The notes beneath the pieces were generated by a model that saw only the letters and a list, made by a program, of their open reading frames with translations, made no database searches and was not told the DNA's origin. The position numbers and the translations under genes were made by a program. Below are positions 18,201-26,746 of a stretch of 64,000 nucleotides of DNA, piece after piece (within the stretch, counting starts at the first letter, position 1; each line of letters opens with the position of its first letter). The stretch is from Hoeflea phototrophica DFL-43 (GTDB lineage: Bacteria > Pseudomonadota > Alphaproteobacteria > Rhizobiales > Rhizobiaceae): the NCBI RefSeq assembly GCF_000154705.2, contig NZ_CM002917.1, forward strand, positions 2,498,461-2,562,460, read 5' to 3'.

Positions 18201-19453
18201 GCGACAGAGAAGCGTCCAAAATCGACCACGGCCGCCACATCGTCAGCACTGAAGTCCGCACTGCTGATGCTCGCCACCGAAGTCACAAGGCGCATCGACG
18301 CCTCCCGGGCGCTGCCTGACACCCGGATTTCCGTCTCGGGCACCGACAGACTGACCGCTGATATTCCCGCTCCAAATTGCAACATCGCTGAAGGCGTACG
18401 CGGTGAAACGGAGGCCGTCAGATCAACCTCGCCCTCGCGCGCCACCCGCCCGCGGCCCTCAGCGCTGAGCCGCTCTGACGTGAAGGTGAAGATGTCGATC
18501 ACGGCGCCGGTCTGGCCCGGCTCGATCAAGGCTTCGAGAATGAGGTCGCTGCGGCCTTCCGCCAGTTGCCCCAGCTCCGGCGGCAGGAACCGGTCAAATG
18601 CGCCATCTGCCTGCAGCGACACGGCATCGCCCGCATCCCCTGCAACAACTTTCAGCTTTGCAGCGGCAACCAGTTCGTCATTGATCGAACCATCGAGCGA
18701 AAGCCGCCAGTCCGCCAGCGAGCCCTGCGAGGTCACGGACAAGCTGATCGCATCTTCGGGCGCAAGATCAAGCAGATGGGCCATCACGCCGCCGGCAGGC
18801 TCGCTGAGATTGGCCGAAATGTTGAACCGGTCTTCCCTCTCGAGATAATCGGCATCGACGCTGAATTGGCCGCCAACGCCATCAATGCGGTTCACGGTCA
18901 GATCGGCGAGCCCTTTGGACAGGGCTGCATCGACGCCAAAGCTGCCGCTTGCCTCGAGCCGTGCCACGCGGCCGGCGACCGGCTCTCCCAACAGGATGTC
19001 GTCGGCGGAAAAGCGCTTGATGTCGACCGCAAGCGGAAGCTGCAGGCCGCCACCGCTTGTGCCTGCCTCGTCCCCCGCATCCGGCAACCTTGCAAGCTCA
19101 ACCCGCTCGATGCGCAGATCATCAACGGCAAGGTCAGAGGAAACAAGCGCAAATGGTGACCAGTCGATGCTGATCCCCTTGATCAACAGCCAGGGCTCGC
19201 CGCTGGCGTCGGACACAAGCACATGCCCGATCCGGGTGGAGCCGGACAACAGTCCTTCGATCCGGTCGATTTCCACGCTTTGCCCAGGCCCGGACCCAAG
19301 CCGGTTGAGAGTGAGCGCGATCAGCCGGCCGCCCGGCGAGGTTGTTAAAATCAGAACCGCAAGACCGGCAATCACCAGCAGCAAGATGACAAACCACCGG
19401 GACACGCGCCAGAACCTGCCCGGACGCCGCTTGCTTCTGTCTGCTTGAGACAT
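15260..19453 (-). CDS. tamB: Translocation and assembly module protein TamB
   Basis: TamB is a very long beta-rich protein anchored in the inner membrane that spans the periplasm. It works with TamA in outer-membrane protein and lipid handling. The product is about 1397 residues. One N-terminal membrane helix (FVILLLVIAGLAVLILTT) follows a basic tail, then hundreds of residues of repetitive beta strands, and the C-terminal TamB/DUF490 domain (LRGRLTVLGKRLDFDRGKLGF, then EALAQLIFGRSLDDLSPVQ). It ends in an aromatic FEREY, as in the family. The ATG at 19453 is one base after the tamA stop; a longer frame would run into tamA and is rejected. The protein is Ser/Ala/Gly-rich without obvious breaks. 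Confidence 0.95.
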   Translation of the reverse strand: MSQADRSKRRPGRFWRVSRWFVILLLVIAGLAVLILTTSPGGRLIALTLNRLGSGPGQSVEIDRIEGLLSGSTRIGHVLVSDASGEPWLLIKGISIDWSPFALVSSDLAVDDLRIERVELARLPDAGDEAGTSGGGLQLPLAVDIKRFSADDILLGEPVAGRVARLEASGSFGVDAALSKGLADLTVNRIDGVGGQFSVDADYLEREDRFNISANLSEPAGGVMAHLLDLAPEDAISLSVTSQGSLADWRLSLDGSINDELVAAAKLKVVAGDAGDAVSLQADGAFDRFLPPELGQLAEGRSDLILEALIEPGQTGAVIDIFTFTSERLSAEGRGRVAREGEVDLTASVSPRTPSAMLQFGAGISAVSLSVPETEIRVSGSAREASMRLVTSVASISSADFSADDVAAVVDFGRFSVASQSGDGQVNITVGAIGSANDMVARAVAGGVTIGGDIRLQEGGEISSELIAVRSGVADVRLENLVRQAAGDLGVNLSGDIRSAVLSAQAEAVLGDTISFSAALARDAAGAASIEDIAVSSAVAAASGQASLGTQGEIAADLKAQLTDLGGLGDAISGSLELSAVVTGTMAAPDFEATLTGNGLQVQGRELSELKLEASGVADPASPRADVALSGSIDGQAIVGTARLGRTDGVMRIYPLRLQVASNLISGSLTLDDAFRPMGSINLELDDIASLSALALQNIEGNGGGTLTFDIRDGMPVADVALKFPLIAHPSADIRGIRLDLLVEDLLGAPSPTGTLDVSKLAAGGNDMSGLRLEFSQAQGWTELDARAQAAGLPVSLKGRVRAGDAGTELEFEAGRTVYKGLTVDLRGPARAVISGGTTRIERLVISPGGGEISVTGTAGESLDIDVVLSDLPLALVNALAPGSGLSGAVSGRVDVTGTTASPAIRYTLNGSNVRAFAASSVADVALSVSASGGLQQGRLSFDARAGGGGLAFTANGGLDTGGAQQLSARVNGNVPFSLLSAPLAQQGLALSGAANVDLAVSGAAANPEISGTISTSSARLVDGRSGIAIDNLSAVIGLVPGQASIRSLSGELSSGGQISGSGSIGLAPGSGYPADLNLKVQRGRYADGQMVATRFDADLNLSGSLVARPTISGLVSLDETTISIPDSLPASISQLDVTHKNAPAAVSAQSERLSHEQNDGSSGGLGLNVEVRASRIFVRGRGLDTELGGAVRLTGSTGAPMAAGGFDLLRGRLTVLGKRLDFDRGKLGFAGSVVPILDFAASSRSGSTTVTVLVTGPANRPEFRFTSSPQLPEDEALAQLIFGRSLDDLSPVQIAQLAEAAGQLTGVVNGGGLVEQLRRATGVDDIDVRTDEETGETAIGVGKYLNDRTYLGLESGATAGSGKAKIDLDIGRGIKLRGEADSSGETKGGIFFEREY

Positions 19454-19454
19454 C

Positions 19455-21401
19455 CTAAAATGCCTGCCCGATTCCGGCATAGATCCCGTAATCCGGGTCA
19501 CCCGCTTCCTTGTTGAGCGGCAACGCCACATCAACACGCAAGGGTCCGAACGGGGTCAGATAACGCAGACCAACCCCCGCACCAGCCTTGAAGCTCGAAT
19601 CCGAGAAACTCTCGCTGGAGCTGACCAGGCCGGCATCGAGGAACGGCACGATCCCGATGGTGTCGGTGATCTGGATGCGCAATTCCGCGGACGTCTCGAG
19701 CATGGAAAGTCCGCCAGTGGGCGTTCCGGCGCCGTCACGCGGCCCGATATCCTGGAAGCCATAGCCGCGGACCGAGCCGCCGCCACCTGCGTAGAAGCGG
19801 CGGTTGGCGGGGACCTCAGCAAGATCCGCCCCATAAATCGAGCCCGCGGCAACCCGGCCGGCGAGCACGAAACGCTTCTCAGCATCCAGAGCCTGGTATG
19901 CGGAGCCTTCGGCCCTCAGCTTGACGAAGGTCGCCCCGCTATTGACCTCGTAAGCCGGCTCCACCAGCAGCGCCAGCCGTGTGCCGGTGACCGGATTGAG
20001 TTTGTCATTGCGCGTGTCGCGTACATATTCCAGCGGAACCGCAACGGTGATGGTTTCCAGGTCCACAATGAAGCTGTCGGTCAGTTTGGCATACTCGACC
20101 ACCAGCCCGGCTGAAACAGACTGCTCGGCCGTCAGCTCATAACCCAGCCCCACGCCTCCCTCGACCGAGAACCGGCGGTAGGCGTCAGGGTCTTCCTGCT
20201 TCACCTCAAGATGCGATGTGAATTTCGACGCAGGCCCCAGAACGCCGGGCTTTTCGAACAGCGCTGCGCCGCGCCAGGTCAGGTCTTCCGGATTGCTGGT
20301 GCTGCCGACTCCGCCGAACGAACCTTCAAGCCTGAATTTCTCCGCGCGGCCAAACAGGTTACGATGGCCCCAATAGGCTTCCATGCCGCCACCATCGGTC
20401 GACGAGAAGGTCGCACCCAGCCCCAGATACCGGTGCTTGCGCTCAGACACGCTGATGCCGACCGGCACCGAACCATCGGCCGAAAGGCTCTCGCCTTCAC
20501 GCACATTGACGCTTGAAAACACCTCAAGGGCACGCAACCGCCGCGCGGCCGCTGCCAGGTCTTCCGGATCGTAGCGCTCGCCCTCAGGCACACCGGCCAT
20601 CATCGCGATGAAGTCCGAATCCACCGATTGCGCCCCATCGACCGAAGTCGCGCCAAACGCTGCCACAGGCCCGTCATCAAGCGTCAAGGACACATCGAGC
20701 ACGCCATTTGCGTGATCGGCAACCACATCACGGCCCGAGACTTTCGCAGATGGATGCCCGGCTCCCCTGAGGTCTTGTATCAGGGCTGTCTCTGCATCGA
20801 GGATGACGGTCGAGCGAGCAACAGCCCCCGACACCAGCTCCGTATCTCCGGCATCATAACTCTGGCCGTCACTTGTGCTGACATTGACATCCCCAAACAG
20901 GAATTCCCGGCCGGGGGTCACAACAATTCTGACCGGAACCGCGGCTTGGCCTTCCAGATTGGCATCAGCCGGCAAACCGGCCAAGTTTCGCCCATTCAGA
21001 AGGATGCTGACTTCACCGGCATAGCGGGCGTTTTCATAAAGCACCGCAACAAGTTGCTCAAAATCACCATTGGCACGCTGGATCAGGCCGATTGATCCCG
21101 AAACCGGACGCTCTGCCCCCTGAACCAGCTGCGAAGCGGCTTTCAACCTGTCCTGAAGCGCATTGTCGGGATCATTGCCGATGACATCGAGCGTGACCGT
21201 GTAGGACAGCGGATCAACAATCTCGAGCGTCTCGGAAGCCTCGTCTTCAAACAGCTTGAGCCCGAAGATTTCAAAGGCATGGGTCGTGTGTGGCAACAAG
21301 GCCAGGGAGACCGTCAAACACAAGGCATAGCCAATCGGGCGCAGCCATACATGGCCGCGCGCTTTGGAGGCTATGTCCCGCGCGTCTCTCATTCCATCCA
21401 A
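19455..21401 (-). CDS. tamA: Outer-membrane assembly factor TamA (BamA/Omp85 family)
   Basis: TamA is the outer-membrane partner of TamB. The product has 648 residues: a signal peptide ending near HTTHAFE, POTRA domains (about 65-330, with a surface of GDVNV, GHPSAKV and VFSSVNVREG strands), and a 16-strand Omp85 barrel to the C-terminal Phe (GIYAGIGQAF). The diagnostic Omp85 loop-6 motif appears as GGGGSVRGYGFQDIGP. The start could also be the ATG at 21392; neither has a good ribosome-binding site. tamA and tamB form an operon on the minus strand. The 200-base AT-rich gap upstream separates it from a divergent dehydrogenase gene. Confidence 0.93.
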   Translation of the reverse strand: MDGMRDARDIASKARGHVWLRPIGYALCLTVSLALLPHTTHAFEIFGLKLFEDEASETLEIVDPLSYTVTLDVIGNDPDNALQDRLKAASQLVQGAERPVSGSIGLIQRANGDFEQLVAVLYENARYAGEVSILLNGRNLAGLPADANLEGQAAVPVRIVVTPGREFLFGDVNVSTSDGQSYDAGDTELVSGAVARSTVILDAETALIQDLRGAGHPSAKVSGRDVVADHANGVLDVSLTLDDGPVAAFGATSVDGAQSVDSDFIAMMAGVPEGERYDPEDLAAAARRLRALEVFSSVNVREGESLSADGSVPVGISVSERKHRYLGLGATFSSTDGGGMEAYWGHRNLFGRAEKFRLEGSFGGVGSTSNPEDLTWRGAALFEKPGVLGPASKFTSHLEVKQEDPDAYRRFSVEGGVGLGYELTAEQSVSAGLVVEYAKLTDSFIVDLETITVAVPLEYVRDTRNDKLNPVTGTRLALLVEPAYEVNSGATFVKLRAEGSAYQALDAEKRFVLAGRVAAGSIYGADLAEVPANRRFYAGGGGSVRGYGFQDIGPRDGAGTPTGGLSMLETSAELRIQITDTIGIVPFLDAGLVSSSESFSDSSFKAGAGVGLRYLTPFGPLRVDVALPLNKEAGDPDYGIYAGIGQAF

Positions 21402-21604
21402 TCTATCAGCCCTGCATGAACAGGATCTGAATCTGTTTACCCTATTAAGCCGAGCAGAATAAGAAGCTTATGAGAAAACTATTATGTTGATTTCAAAAGG
21501 CAACACGGAACAAACGTGAATCCGGCCCGCTGGCGCATTTTGCCTCTTGTGCGCCGCCAATTGTTCTCGCAATCTGCCGCCGAATTCGAGCCTGGAGTCA
21601 AACC

Positions 21605-24160
21605 ATGAAAACCCATGTCAGGGCAGTTGTGATCGGCGGCGGAGTGGTCGGATGCTCGGTGCTCTACCATCTGGCCAAGGCCGGATGGAACGACGTCATG
21701 CTGATCGAGCGTTCGGAATTGACATCCGGCTCCTCCTGGCATGCCGCTGGCGGCTTTCACACACTCAATGGCGATCCCAACGTAGCCAAGCTGCAGGCCT
21801 ACACCGTCAGCCTTTACGAGGAACTCGAAGAGCTGTCCGGCCAGTCCTGCGGGCTGCACCTGACCGGCGGCGTGATGATGGCCGACACGCCCGAACGCAT
21901 GGATTTTCTGCGTCAGGTCCACGCCAAGGGCCGTTATCTCGGCATGGAGACCGAGCTGATCACCCCGTCCGAAGCCAGGGCCATGTTCCCGCTGATGGAC
22001 GAAAGCAATTTCGTCGGCGCCCTCTGGGATCCGGTCGAGGGCCATCTCGATCCCTCCGGCACCACCCACGCCTATGCCAAGGCGGCGCGAAAACTCGGCG
22101 CGGAAATCGTGCTCCGCAATCGCGTAGTAGAACTCACCCAGGAAGCGGACGGCAGCTGGAACGTGGTGACTGAGCAAGGCACGGTGAAAGCCGACCACGT
22201 GGTCAATGCCGGCGGACTGTGGGCGCGCGAAGTGGGCCGCATGGCAGGCCTGGAACTCCCGGTCCTCGCCATGGAGCACATGTACCTGCTCACCGAAGAA
22301 ATGCCTGAAGTGCTGGAGTTCAACGCCAGCACCGGCCGCGAATTGATTGGCGTGATCGACTTCAAGGGTGAGATCTACACCCGCCAGGAACGCTCCGGCA
22401 TCCTGCTCGGCACCTATGAGAAGGCCTGCAAGCCATGGTCGCCGGTCGAAACCCCGTGGACCTTCGGCCATGAACTGCTGGCGCCGGATCTCGACCGCAT
22501 CGCGCCATCGCTCGAAGTCGGCTTCCGCCACTTCCCGGCACTGGAAAACGCCGGCATCAAGCAGATCATCAACGGCCCCTTCACCTTCGCGCCTGATGGC
22601 AACCCGCTGGTCGGCCCGGTGCCGGGGCTGACCAATTACTGGACCGCTTGCGGCGTGATGGCGGGTTTCAGTCAGGGTGGCGGCGTTGGTCTGGCGCTGT
22701 CCAACTGGATGGTCGATGGCGATCCGGGCGCCGACATCTGGGGCATGGATGTGGCCCGCTACGGCGAATGGGCCACGCTGCGCTATACCAATGCCAAGGT
22801 GCGCGAGAACTATTCACGCCGCTTCTCCATCCGATTTCCCAATGAGGAATTGCCCGCCGCCCGGCCGCAGCAGACCACACCGCTCTACGATGTCATGGTT
22901 CGTGACAATCACGCGGTCATGGGCGACAGCTGGGGGCTCGAGACGCCTCTGTGGTTTGCTCCAAGCGCCGAAGAGGCGCACGACGTGCTCTCCTTCCACC
23001 GTTCCAATGATTTCGGCCCGATCGGCGAAGAGGTGCGGCGCACGCGCGAAAGCGTCGGCGTCACCGAGATCTCCAATTTCGCCAAATACGAGGTCAGCGG
23101 CGAAGGCGCGGAAGCCTTCCTCAATCACCTGATGACCAACACCATGCCCAAGACCGGGCGCATCGTGCTCACACCGATGCTCAACGACAACGGCAAGCTG
23201 ATCGGCGACTTCACCATCGCCAAGCTGTCCGATACCCGCTTCATGGTCTGGGGCTCGATCGCCGCGCAAAAGTACCACATGCGCTGGTTCGAACAGCACC
23301 TGCCCAAAGATGCTCCGGTCGCCATCCGCCGGATCGGCATGAACCTGGTCGGCCTCTCGATTGCCGGTCCCAATGCCCGCAAGGTGCTTGAAAAGTTGAC
23401 CGATGACGATGTCTCGGCCACCGCCTTCCGCTTCATGGACATCAGGGAAATGGACGTGAACGCGGCACCCTGCGTGGTCGGCCGCATCACCTACACCGGC
23501 GATCTTGGCTACGAGATCTGGATGGAACCGGCCTACCAGCGCCGGATCTATGACGGCATCAAGCAGGCCGGCGCCGAATTCGGCATTGTCGACTTCGGCA
23601 TGCGCGCGCTGCTCTCGATGCGGCTCGAGAAGAACTTCCCGACCTGGTTCCGTGAGCTCCGGCCGATCTACGGCCCCTATGAGGCCGGGATGGAGCGCTT
23701 CATCAAGCTCACGAAGAACGATTTCATAGGCCGCAAGGCGGCAGCGAAAGAGCACGCAGAAGGTCCGAAACTGATGCGGACCTCGTTCCTGGTCGATGCG
23801 GCGGACGCGGACGTGATGGGCGATGAACCGGTCTGGGCGAAAGTTGGCGACACTGATTACGGCACCATCGAACCGCCCCATGGTTATGGCGCACCGCGCT
23901 TTGATGCCGATGGCCAGGAGATCGCCAAACCCCAAGACGGCACCATGCGCGATGGCGACTGGCGTGTGGTCGGCTGGGTCACCTCGGGCGGCTATGCCCA
24001 CACGATCGGCTCATCCATGGCCCAGGGCTACATCCCCTCGGCGCTGGCGACCAACGCCACTGAGGGAATGTTCGAAATCGAAATCCTCGGCATCCGCCGT
24101 CCGGCAAGGATCGCGCTGGAGCCGCCATTCGATCCAACGGGCGCGAAGATGCGGGGGTGA
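21605..24160 (+). CDS. Dimethylglycine/sarcosine dehydrogenase-like flavoprotein
   Basis: The 851-residue protein has an N-terminal FAD-dependent amine oxidase domain (residues 1 to about 385), a linking FAO_M-type segment, and a C-terminal folate-binding GcvT-like domain (about 430-840). The Rossmann motif is VVIGGGVVGCSVLYHLAKAG. SGSSWHAAGG holds H46, equivalent to the histidine that links FAD covalently in dimethylglycine and sarcosine dehydrogenases. DLGYEIWMEP and the FRELRPIYGPYEAGME region belong to the GcvT half. It probably demethylates an N-methylglycine-type compound and passes the one-carbon unit to tetrahydrofolate. The exact substrate (dimethylglycine, sarcosine or another methylamine) cannot be fixed from sequence. 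It stands alone, with no glycine-betaine genes beside it. Confidence 0.85.
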   Translation: MKTHVRAVVIGGGVVGCSVLYHLAKAGWNDVMLIERSELTSGSSWHAAGGFHTLNGDPNVAKLQAYTVSLYEELEELSGQSCGLHLTGGVMMADTPERMDFLRQVHAKGRYLGMETELITPSEARAMFPLMDESNFVGALWDPVEGHLDPSGTTHAYAKAARKLGAEIVLRNRVVELTQEADGSWNVVTEQGTVKADHVVNAGGLWAREVGRMAGLELPVLAMEHMYLLTEEMPEVLEFNASTGRELIGVIDFKGEIYTRQERSGILLGTYEKACKPWSPVETPWTFGHELLAPDLDRIAPSLEVGFRHFPALENAGIKQIINGPFTFAPDGNPLVGPVPGLTNYWTACGVMAGFSQGGGVGLALSNWMVDGDPGADIWGMDVARYGEWATLRYTNAKVRENYSRRFSIRFPNEELPAARPQQTTPLYDVMVRDNHAVMGDSWGLETPLWFAPSAEEAHDVLSFHRSNDFGPIGEEVRRTRESVGVTEISNFAKYEVSGEGAEAFLNHLMTNTMPKTGRIVLTPMLNDNGKLIGDFTIAKLSDTRFMVWGSIAAQKYHMRWFEQHLPKDAPVAIRRIGMNLVGLSIAGPNARKVLEKLTDDDVSATAFRFMDIREMDVNAAPCVVGRITYTGDLGYEIWMEPAYQRRIYDGIKQAGAEFGIVDFGMRALLSMRLEKNFPTWFRELRPIYGPYEAGMERFIKLTKNDFIGRKAAAKEHAEGPKLMRTSFLVDAADADVMGDEPVWAKVGDTDYGTIEPPHGYGAPRFDADGQEIAKPQDGTMRDGDWRVVGWVTSGGYAHTIGSSMAQGYIPSALATNATEGMFEIEILGIRRPARIALEPPFDPTGAKMRG

Positions 24161-24217
24161 ATTTTTCGGAGTGGGCAATGCCGCCAGGGTAACGAAAAGG
24201 TAGGACAACCTCGCCTC

Positions 24218-24356
24218 CCGTCACCCCGTGCTTGCTCCGGGGTCCAGCCACCGCACGTCTGCGCGGTGAGAGACTCCTTCAGCGTCAGAACGAGCCAGAG
24301 TCTAACGGCTCGCAGACGCTCGCCTGCTGGATGCCGGATCAAATCCGGCATGACGG
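24218..24356. repeat. MITE-like inverted repeat, 139 bp
   Basis: The left arm begins CCGTCACCCCGTGCTTGCTC and ends GGTCCAGC. The right arm begins GCTGGATGCCGGATC and ends GGCATGACGG. They are imperfect inverted copies of each other (about 22 of 31 positions by hand), and each arm is itself a small palindrome. This is the pattern of dispersed palindromic repeats in alphaproteobacterial genomes. There is no gene inside. It sits between the dehydrogenase stop and the end of the suf operon. Confidence 0.6.
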
Positions 24357-24412
24357 AAACTGTGACGCAGAACCAAATCTACGGCCGTTTGCATTGCAGA
24401 CCACCATAAGTA

Positions 24413-24446
24413 TAAAAACGCCCGCAAAGTCAGCGACTTGCGGGCA
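24413..24446 (-). terminator. Intrinsic terminator of the suf operon
   Basis: On the minus strand a GC stem GCCCGCAAGTC pairs with its near-perfect complement around a 3-base loop. It is followed by GTTTTT. It lies about 55 bases past the sufA stop, so it ends the suf transcript. Confidence 0.75.
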
Positions 24447-24502
24447 TTTCACGACTCAACTTTCGAACGTCCTAACTCAACCTGCGTGCAACGTCATTCA
24501 GA

Positions 24503-24892
24503 TCAATCCGTGCGTACCACCGGGTTTCCGGCTTCGGCCAGCTTGGCCAGGTCGGCGGGCTTGAGCTCGACCGATTCGCCGCAGCCGCAGGCCGATGTCT
24601 GGTTCGGATTGTTGAACACGAAGCCCGAGCGCAGCTTGGTCACTTCGTAGTCCATCTCGGTCCCGAGCAGATACAACACAGCCTCCGGCGCAACGAACAC
24701 CGCGGCCCCATCACGCTCGATCCGGTCGTCCTTCGGATTGATTTCGGTCGCCAGGTCAATGGCATACTCCATCCCGGCGCAGCCGCCCTTCTTGATGCTG
24801 ACGCGGATACCTTCCGCGCCCTCTTCATTCCGGACGATCGTCTTGACCCGCTCGGCAGCCGCCGGCGTCAGTGTCATGACGGCAAATCCCAT
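24503..24892 (-). CDS. sufA: Fe-S cluster carrier, HesB/IscA/SufA type
   Basis: This A-type carrier receives Fe-S clusters from SufBCD and delivers them to apoproteins. The three cluster-binding cysteines are present: C38 in KKGGCAGM, and C102 and C104 in ACGCGESV near the end. The product is 129 residues from the ATG at 24892, slightly longer than E. coli SufA at the C-terminus. AAGGAG six bases before that ATG decides the start among several clustered ATGs. It is the last gene of the suf operon, 105 bases after sufT and followed by a terminator. Confidence 0.93.
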   Translation of the reverse strand: MGFAVMTLTPAAAERVKTIVRNEEGAEGIRVSIKKGGCAGMEYAIDLATEINPKDDRIERDGAAVFVAPEAVLYLLGTEMDYEVTKLRSGFVFNNPNQTSACGCGESVELKPADLAKLAEAGNPVVRTD

Positions 24893-24997
24893 CATACTCT
24901 CCTTGAGCTTCACGGGTTCAAGGCCCGCTGCTTCATGGTTTGAATGTAGTGTGGATTTATCAGGTTAACAAGCCGTCGATACGGCCTGTCGGCAGGA

Positions 24998-25393
24998 TCA
25001 GTACCAGCCGACAGCAACCTGTGCTTCTTCGCTCATCCGGTCGGGCGTCCATGGCGGATCGAAGGTCATATCGACTTCAACGCCAGAAATGCCTTCGACC
25101 GTGGCGACCGCGTTCTCCACCCAGCCCGGCATTTCGCCGGCCACCGGGCACCCAGGTGCGGTCAGCGTCATCAGGACCTTGACCATCCGGTCATCCTCGA
25201 TGTCGATCTTGTAGATCAGGCCGAGCTCGTAGATGTCCGCAGGGATCTCGGGATCATAAACGGTCTTCAGCGCCGAAATGATGTCGTCGCTCAACCGCGC
25301 CAGTTCCTCGCGCGGGATCGCCGATTCCGTCACCTGATCCGCAGCTTCGGGTTGACCTGCGGCTTCGGTTTGCGTGCCGGATGCTTCACTCAT
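24998..25393 (-). CDS. sufT: SUF-associated DUF59/MIP18 protein
   Basis: The 131-residue protein contains one MIP18/DUF59 domain: an ALKTVYDPEIPADIYELGLI strand-helix, then MTLTAPGCPVAGEMP with the conserved Cys, and VDMTFDPPWTPDRMSEEA. The first 30 residues are acidic and unstructured. SufT proteins assist Fe-S maturation, probably late in the pathway. AAGGAG eight bases before the ATG supports the start. It lies between sufS and sufA on the same strand, as usual in rhizobial suf operons. Confidence 0.92.
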   Translation of the reverse strand: MSEASGTQTEAAGQPEAADQVTESAIPREELARLSDDIISALKTVYDPEIPADIYELGLIYKIDIEDDRMVKVLMTLTAPGCPVAGEMPGWVENAVATVEGISGVEVDMTFDPPWTPDRMSEEAQVAVGWY

Positions 25394-25507
25394 CGGCTCT
25401 ACTCCTTATGGGCCTGTCTCAAAACACCGGGGGGCCGGCAAATCCGACAGGACAACCAAGTCAAACATTCAAGCTGCAGGTCCGGTCCCTATGACCCGAC
25501 CCGCGCC

Positions 25508-26746
25508 CTAAGCAAAAAACGCCCGCGCCTTGTCAAGCGATGCAACCAGCGCGTCGACTTCCGAGCGCGTATTGTACATTCCAAACGAGGCCCGGCAAGT
25601 CGATGTTGCGTTGAAGCGCTTGAGCAGCGGCTGCGCACAATGGGTGCCTGCACGCACAGCCACGCCGGAGCGGTCAATCAGCATCGACACATCATGGGCA
25701 TGAATGCCCTCGATCTCGAAAGCAAAGATCGCGCCCTTGCCCGGCGCATTGCCAATCAGGCGAAGCGCATTGACCTTCGAGAGCTGCTCCTGCGCATAGG
25801 CGCCGAGCTCAGCCTCATAGGCGGCAATGCGGTCTCGGCCGACGGAATCCATGTAGTCAAGCGCCGCGCCCAGACCGATCGCCTGCACGATTGGTGGCGT
25901 TCCCGCCTCGAAACGGTGCGGCGGATCATTGTAGGTCACGCCCTCTTCGCTGACATCGACAATCATCTCGCCGCCGCCCATAAAGGGCTGCATGGCCTTG
26001 AGCGCGTCCATCTTGCCGTAAAGCACCCCGATGCCGGATGGGCCATAGAGCTTGTGGCCGGTCATCACATACCAGTCGCAATCAATATCCTGAACATCGA
26101 CGGGCATATGCACAGCCGACTGGCTGCCATCGATCAGAACCTTGACGCCACGTTCATGGGCGATGCGGCAGACTTCCTTCACGTCCACCACGGTGCCAAG
26201 CACATTCGACATATGGGCGATTGCCACCAGCTTGGTGCGGTCGGTCAGCGCCTTGCGGAAATCATCAAGATCGAAATTGCCCTGGTCATCAACGCCAACC
26301 CAGACGATCTTCGCGCCCTGGCGTTCGCGCAGGAAATGCCATGGCACGATGTTGGAGTGATGCTCCATGATGGTGATGACGATCTCATCACCCTCACCGA
26401 TATGCGGCATGCCATAGCCATAGGCGACGGTGTTGATCGCCTCGGTGGTGGATTTGGTGAACACCACATTGTCGACCGACGGCGCATTGAGGAACCGCCG
26501 CACAATCTCGCGCGCACCCTCATAGGCATCGGTTGCCGCATTTGAGAGGAAATGCAGGCCGCGGTGCACATTGGCGTATTCGTTCGAATAGGCGTGGGTG
26601 ACAGCGTCAATCACCGCCTGAGGCTTTTGAGCCGACGCGCCATTGTCGAGATAGACCAGCGGCTTTCCATGCACCTGCCGTGACAGGATCGGGAAATCCT
26701 TGCGGACCGCCTCTACATCATAGGCATGATTCAGTGCCTCAGGCAT
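25508..26746 (-). CDS. sufS: SufS cysteine desulfurase (group II)
   Basis: SufS takes sulfur from cysteine, using PLP, and hands it to the SufBCD scaffold. The product is 412 residues. The PLP lysine is K232 in YVMTGHKLYGPSG, and the persulfide cysteine is C370 in RAGTHCAQPLL. The HH pair in TIMEHHSNIVPW is the cofactor-stacking region. The short active-site loop with RAGTHC marks group II (SufS) rather than IscS. The ATG at 26746 lies inside the end of sufD, an 8-base overlap, so translation is coupled. No SufE or SufU gene is in the operon. Confidence 0.96.
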   Translation of the reverse strand: MPEALNHAYDVEAVRKDFPILSRQVHGKPLVYLDNGASAQKPQAVIDAVTHAYSNEYANVHRGLHFLSNAATDAYEGAREIVRRFLNAPSVDNVVFTKSTTEAINTVAYGYGMPHIGEGDEIVITIMEHHSNIVPWHFLRERQGAKIVWVGVDDQGNFDLDDFRKALTDRTKLVAIAHMSNVLGTVVDVKEVCRIAHERGVKVLIDGSQSAVHMPVDVQDIDCDWYVMTGHKLYGPSGIGVLYGKMDALKAMQPFMGGGEMIVDVSEEGVTYNDPPHRFEAGTPPIVQAIGLGAALDYMDSVGRDRIAAYEAELGAYAQEQLSKVNALRLIGNAPGKGAIFAFEIEGIHAHDVSMLIDRSGVAVRAGTHCAQPLLKRFNATSTCRASFGMYNTRSEVDALVASLDKARAFFA

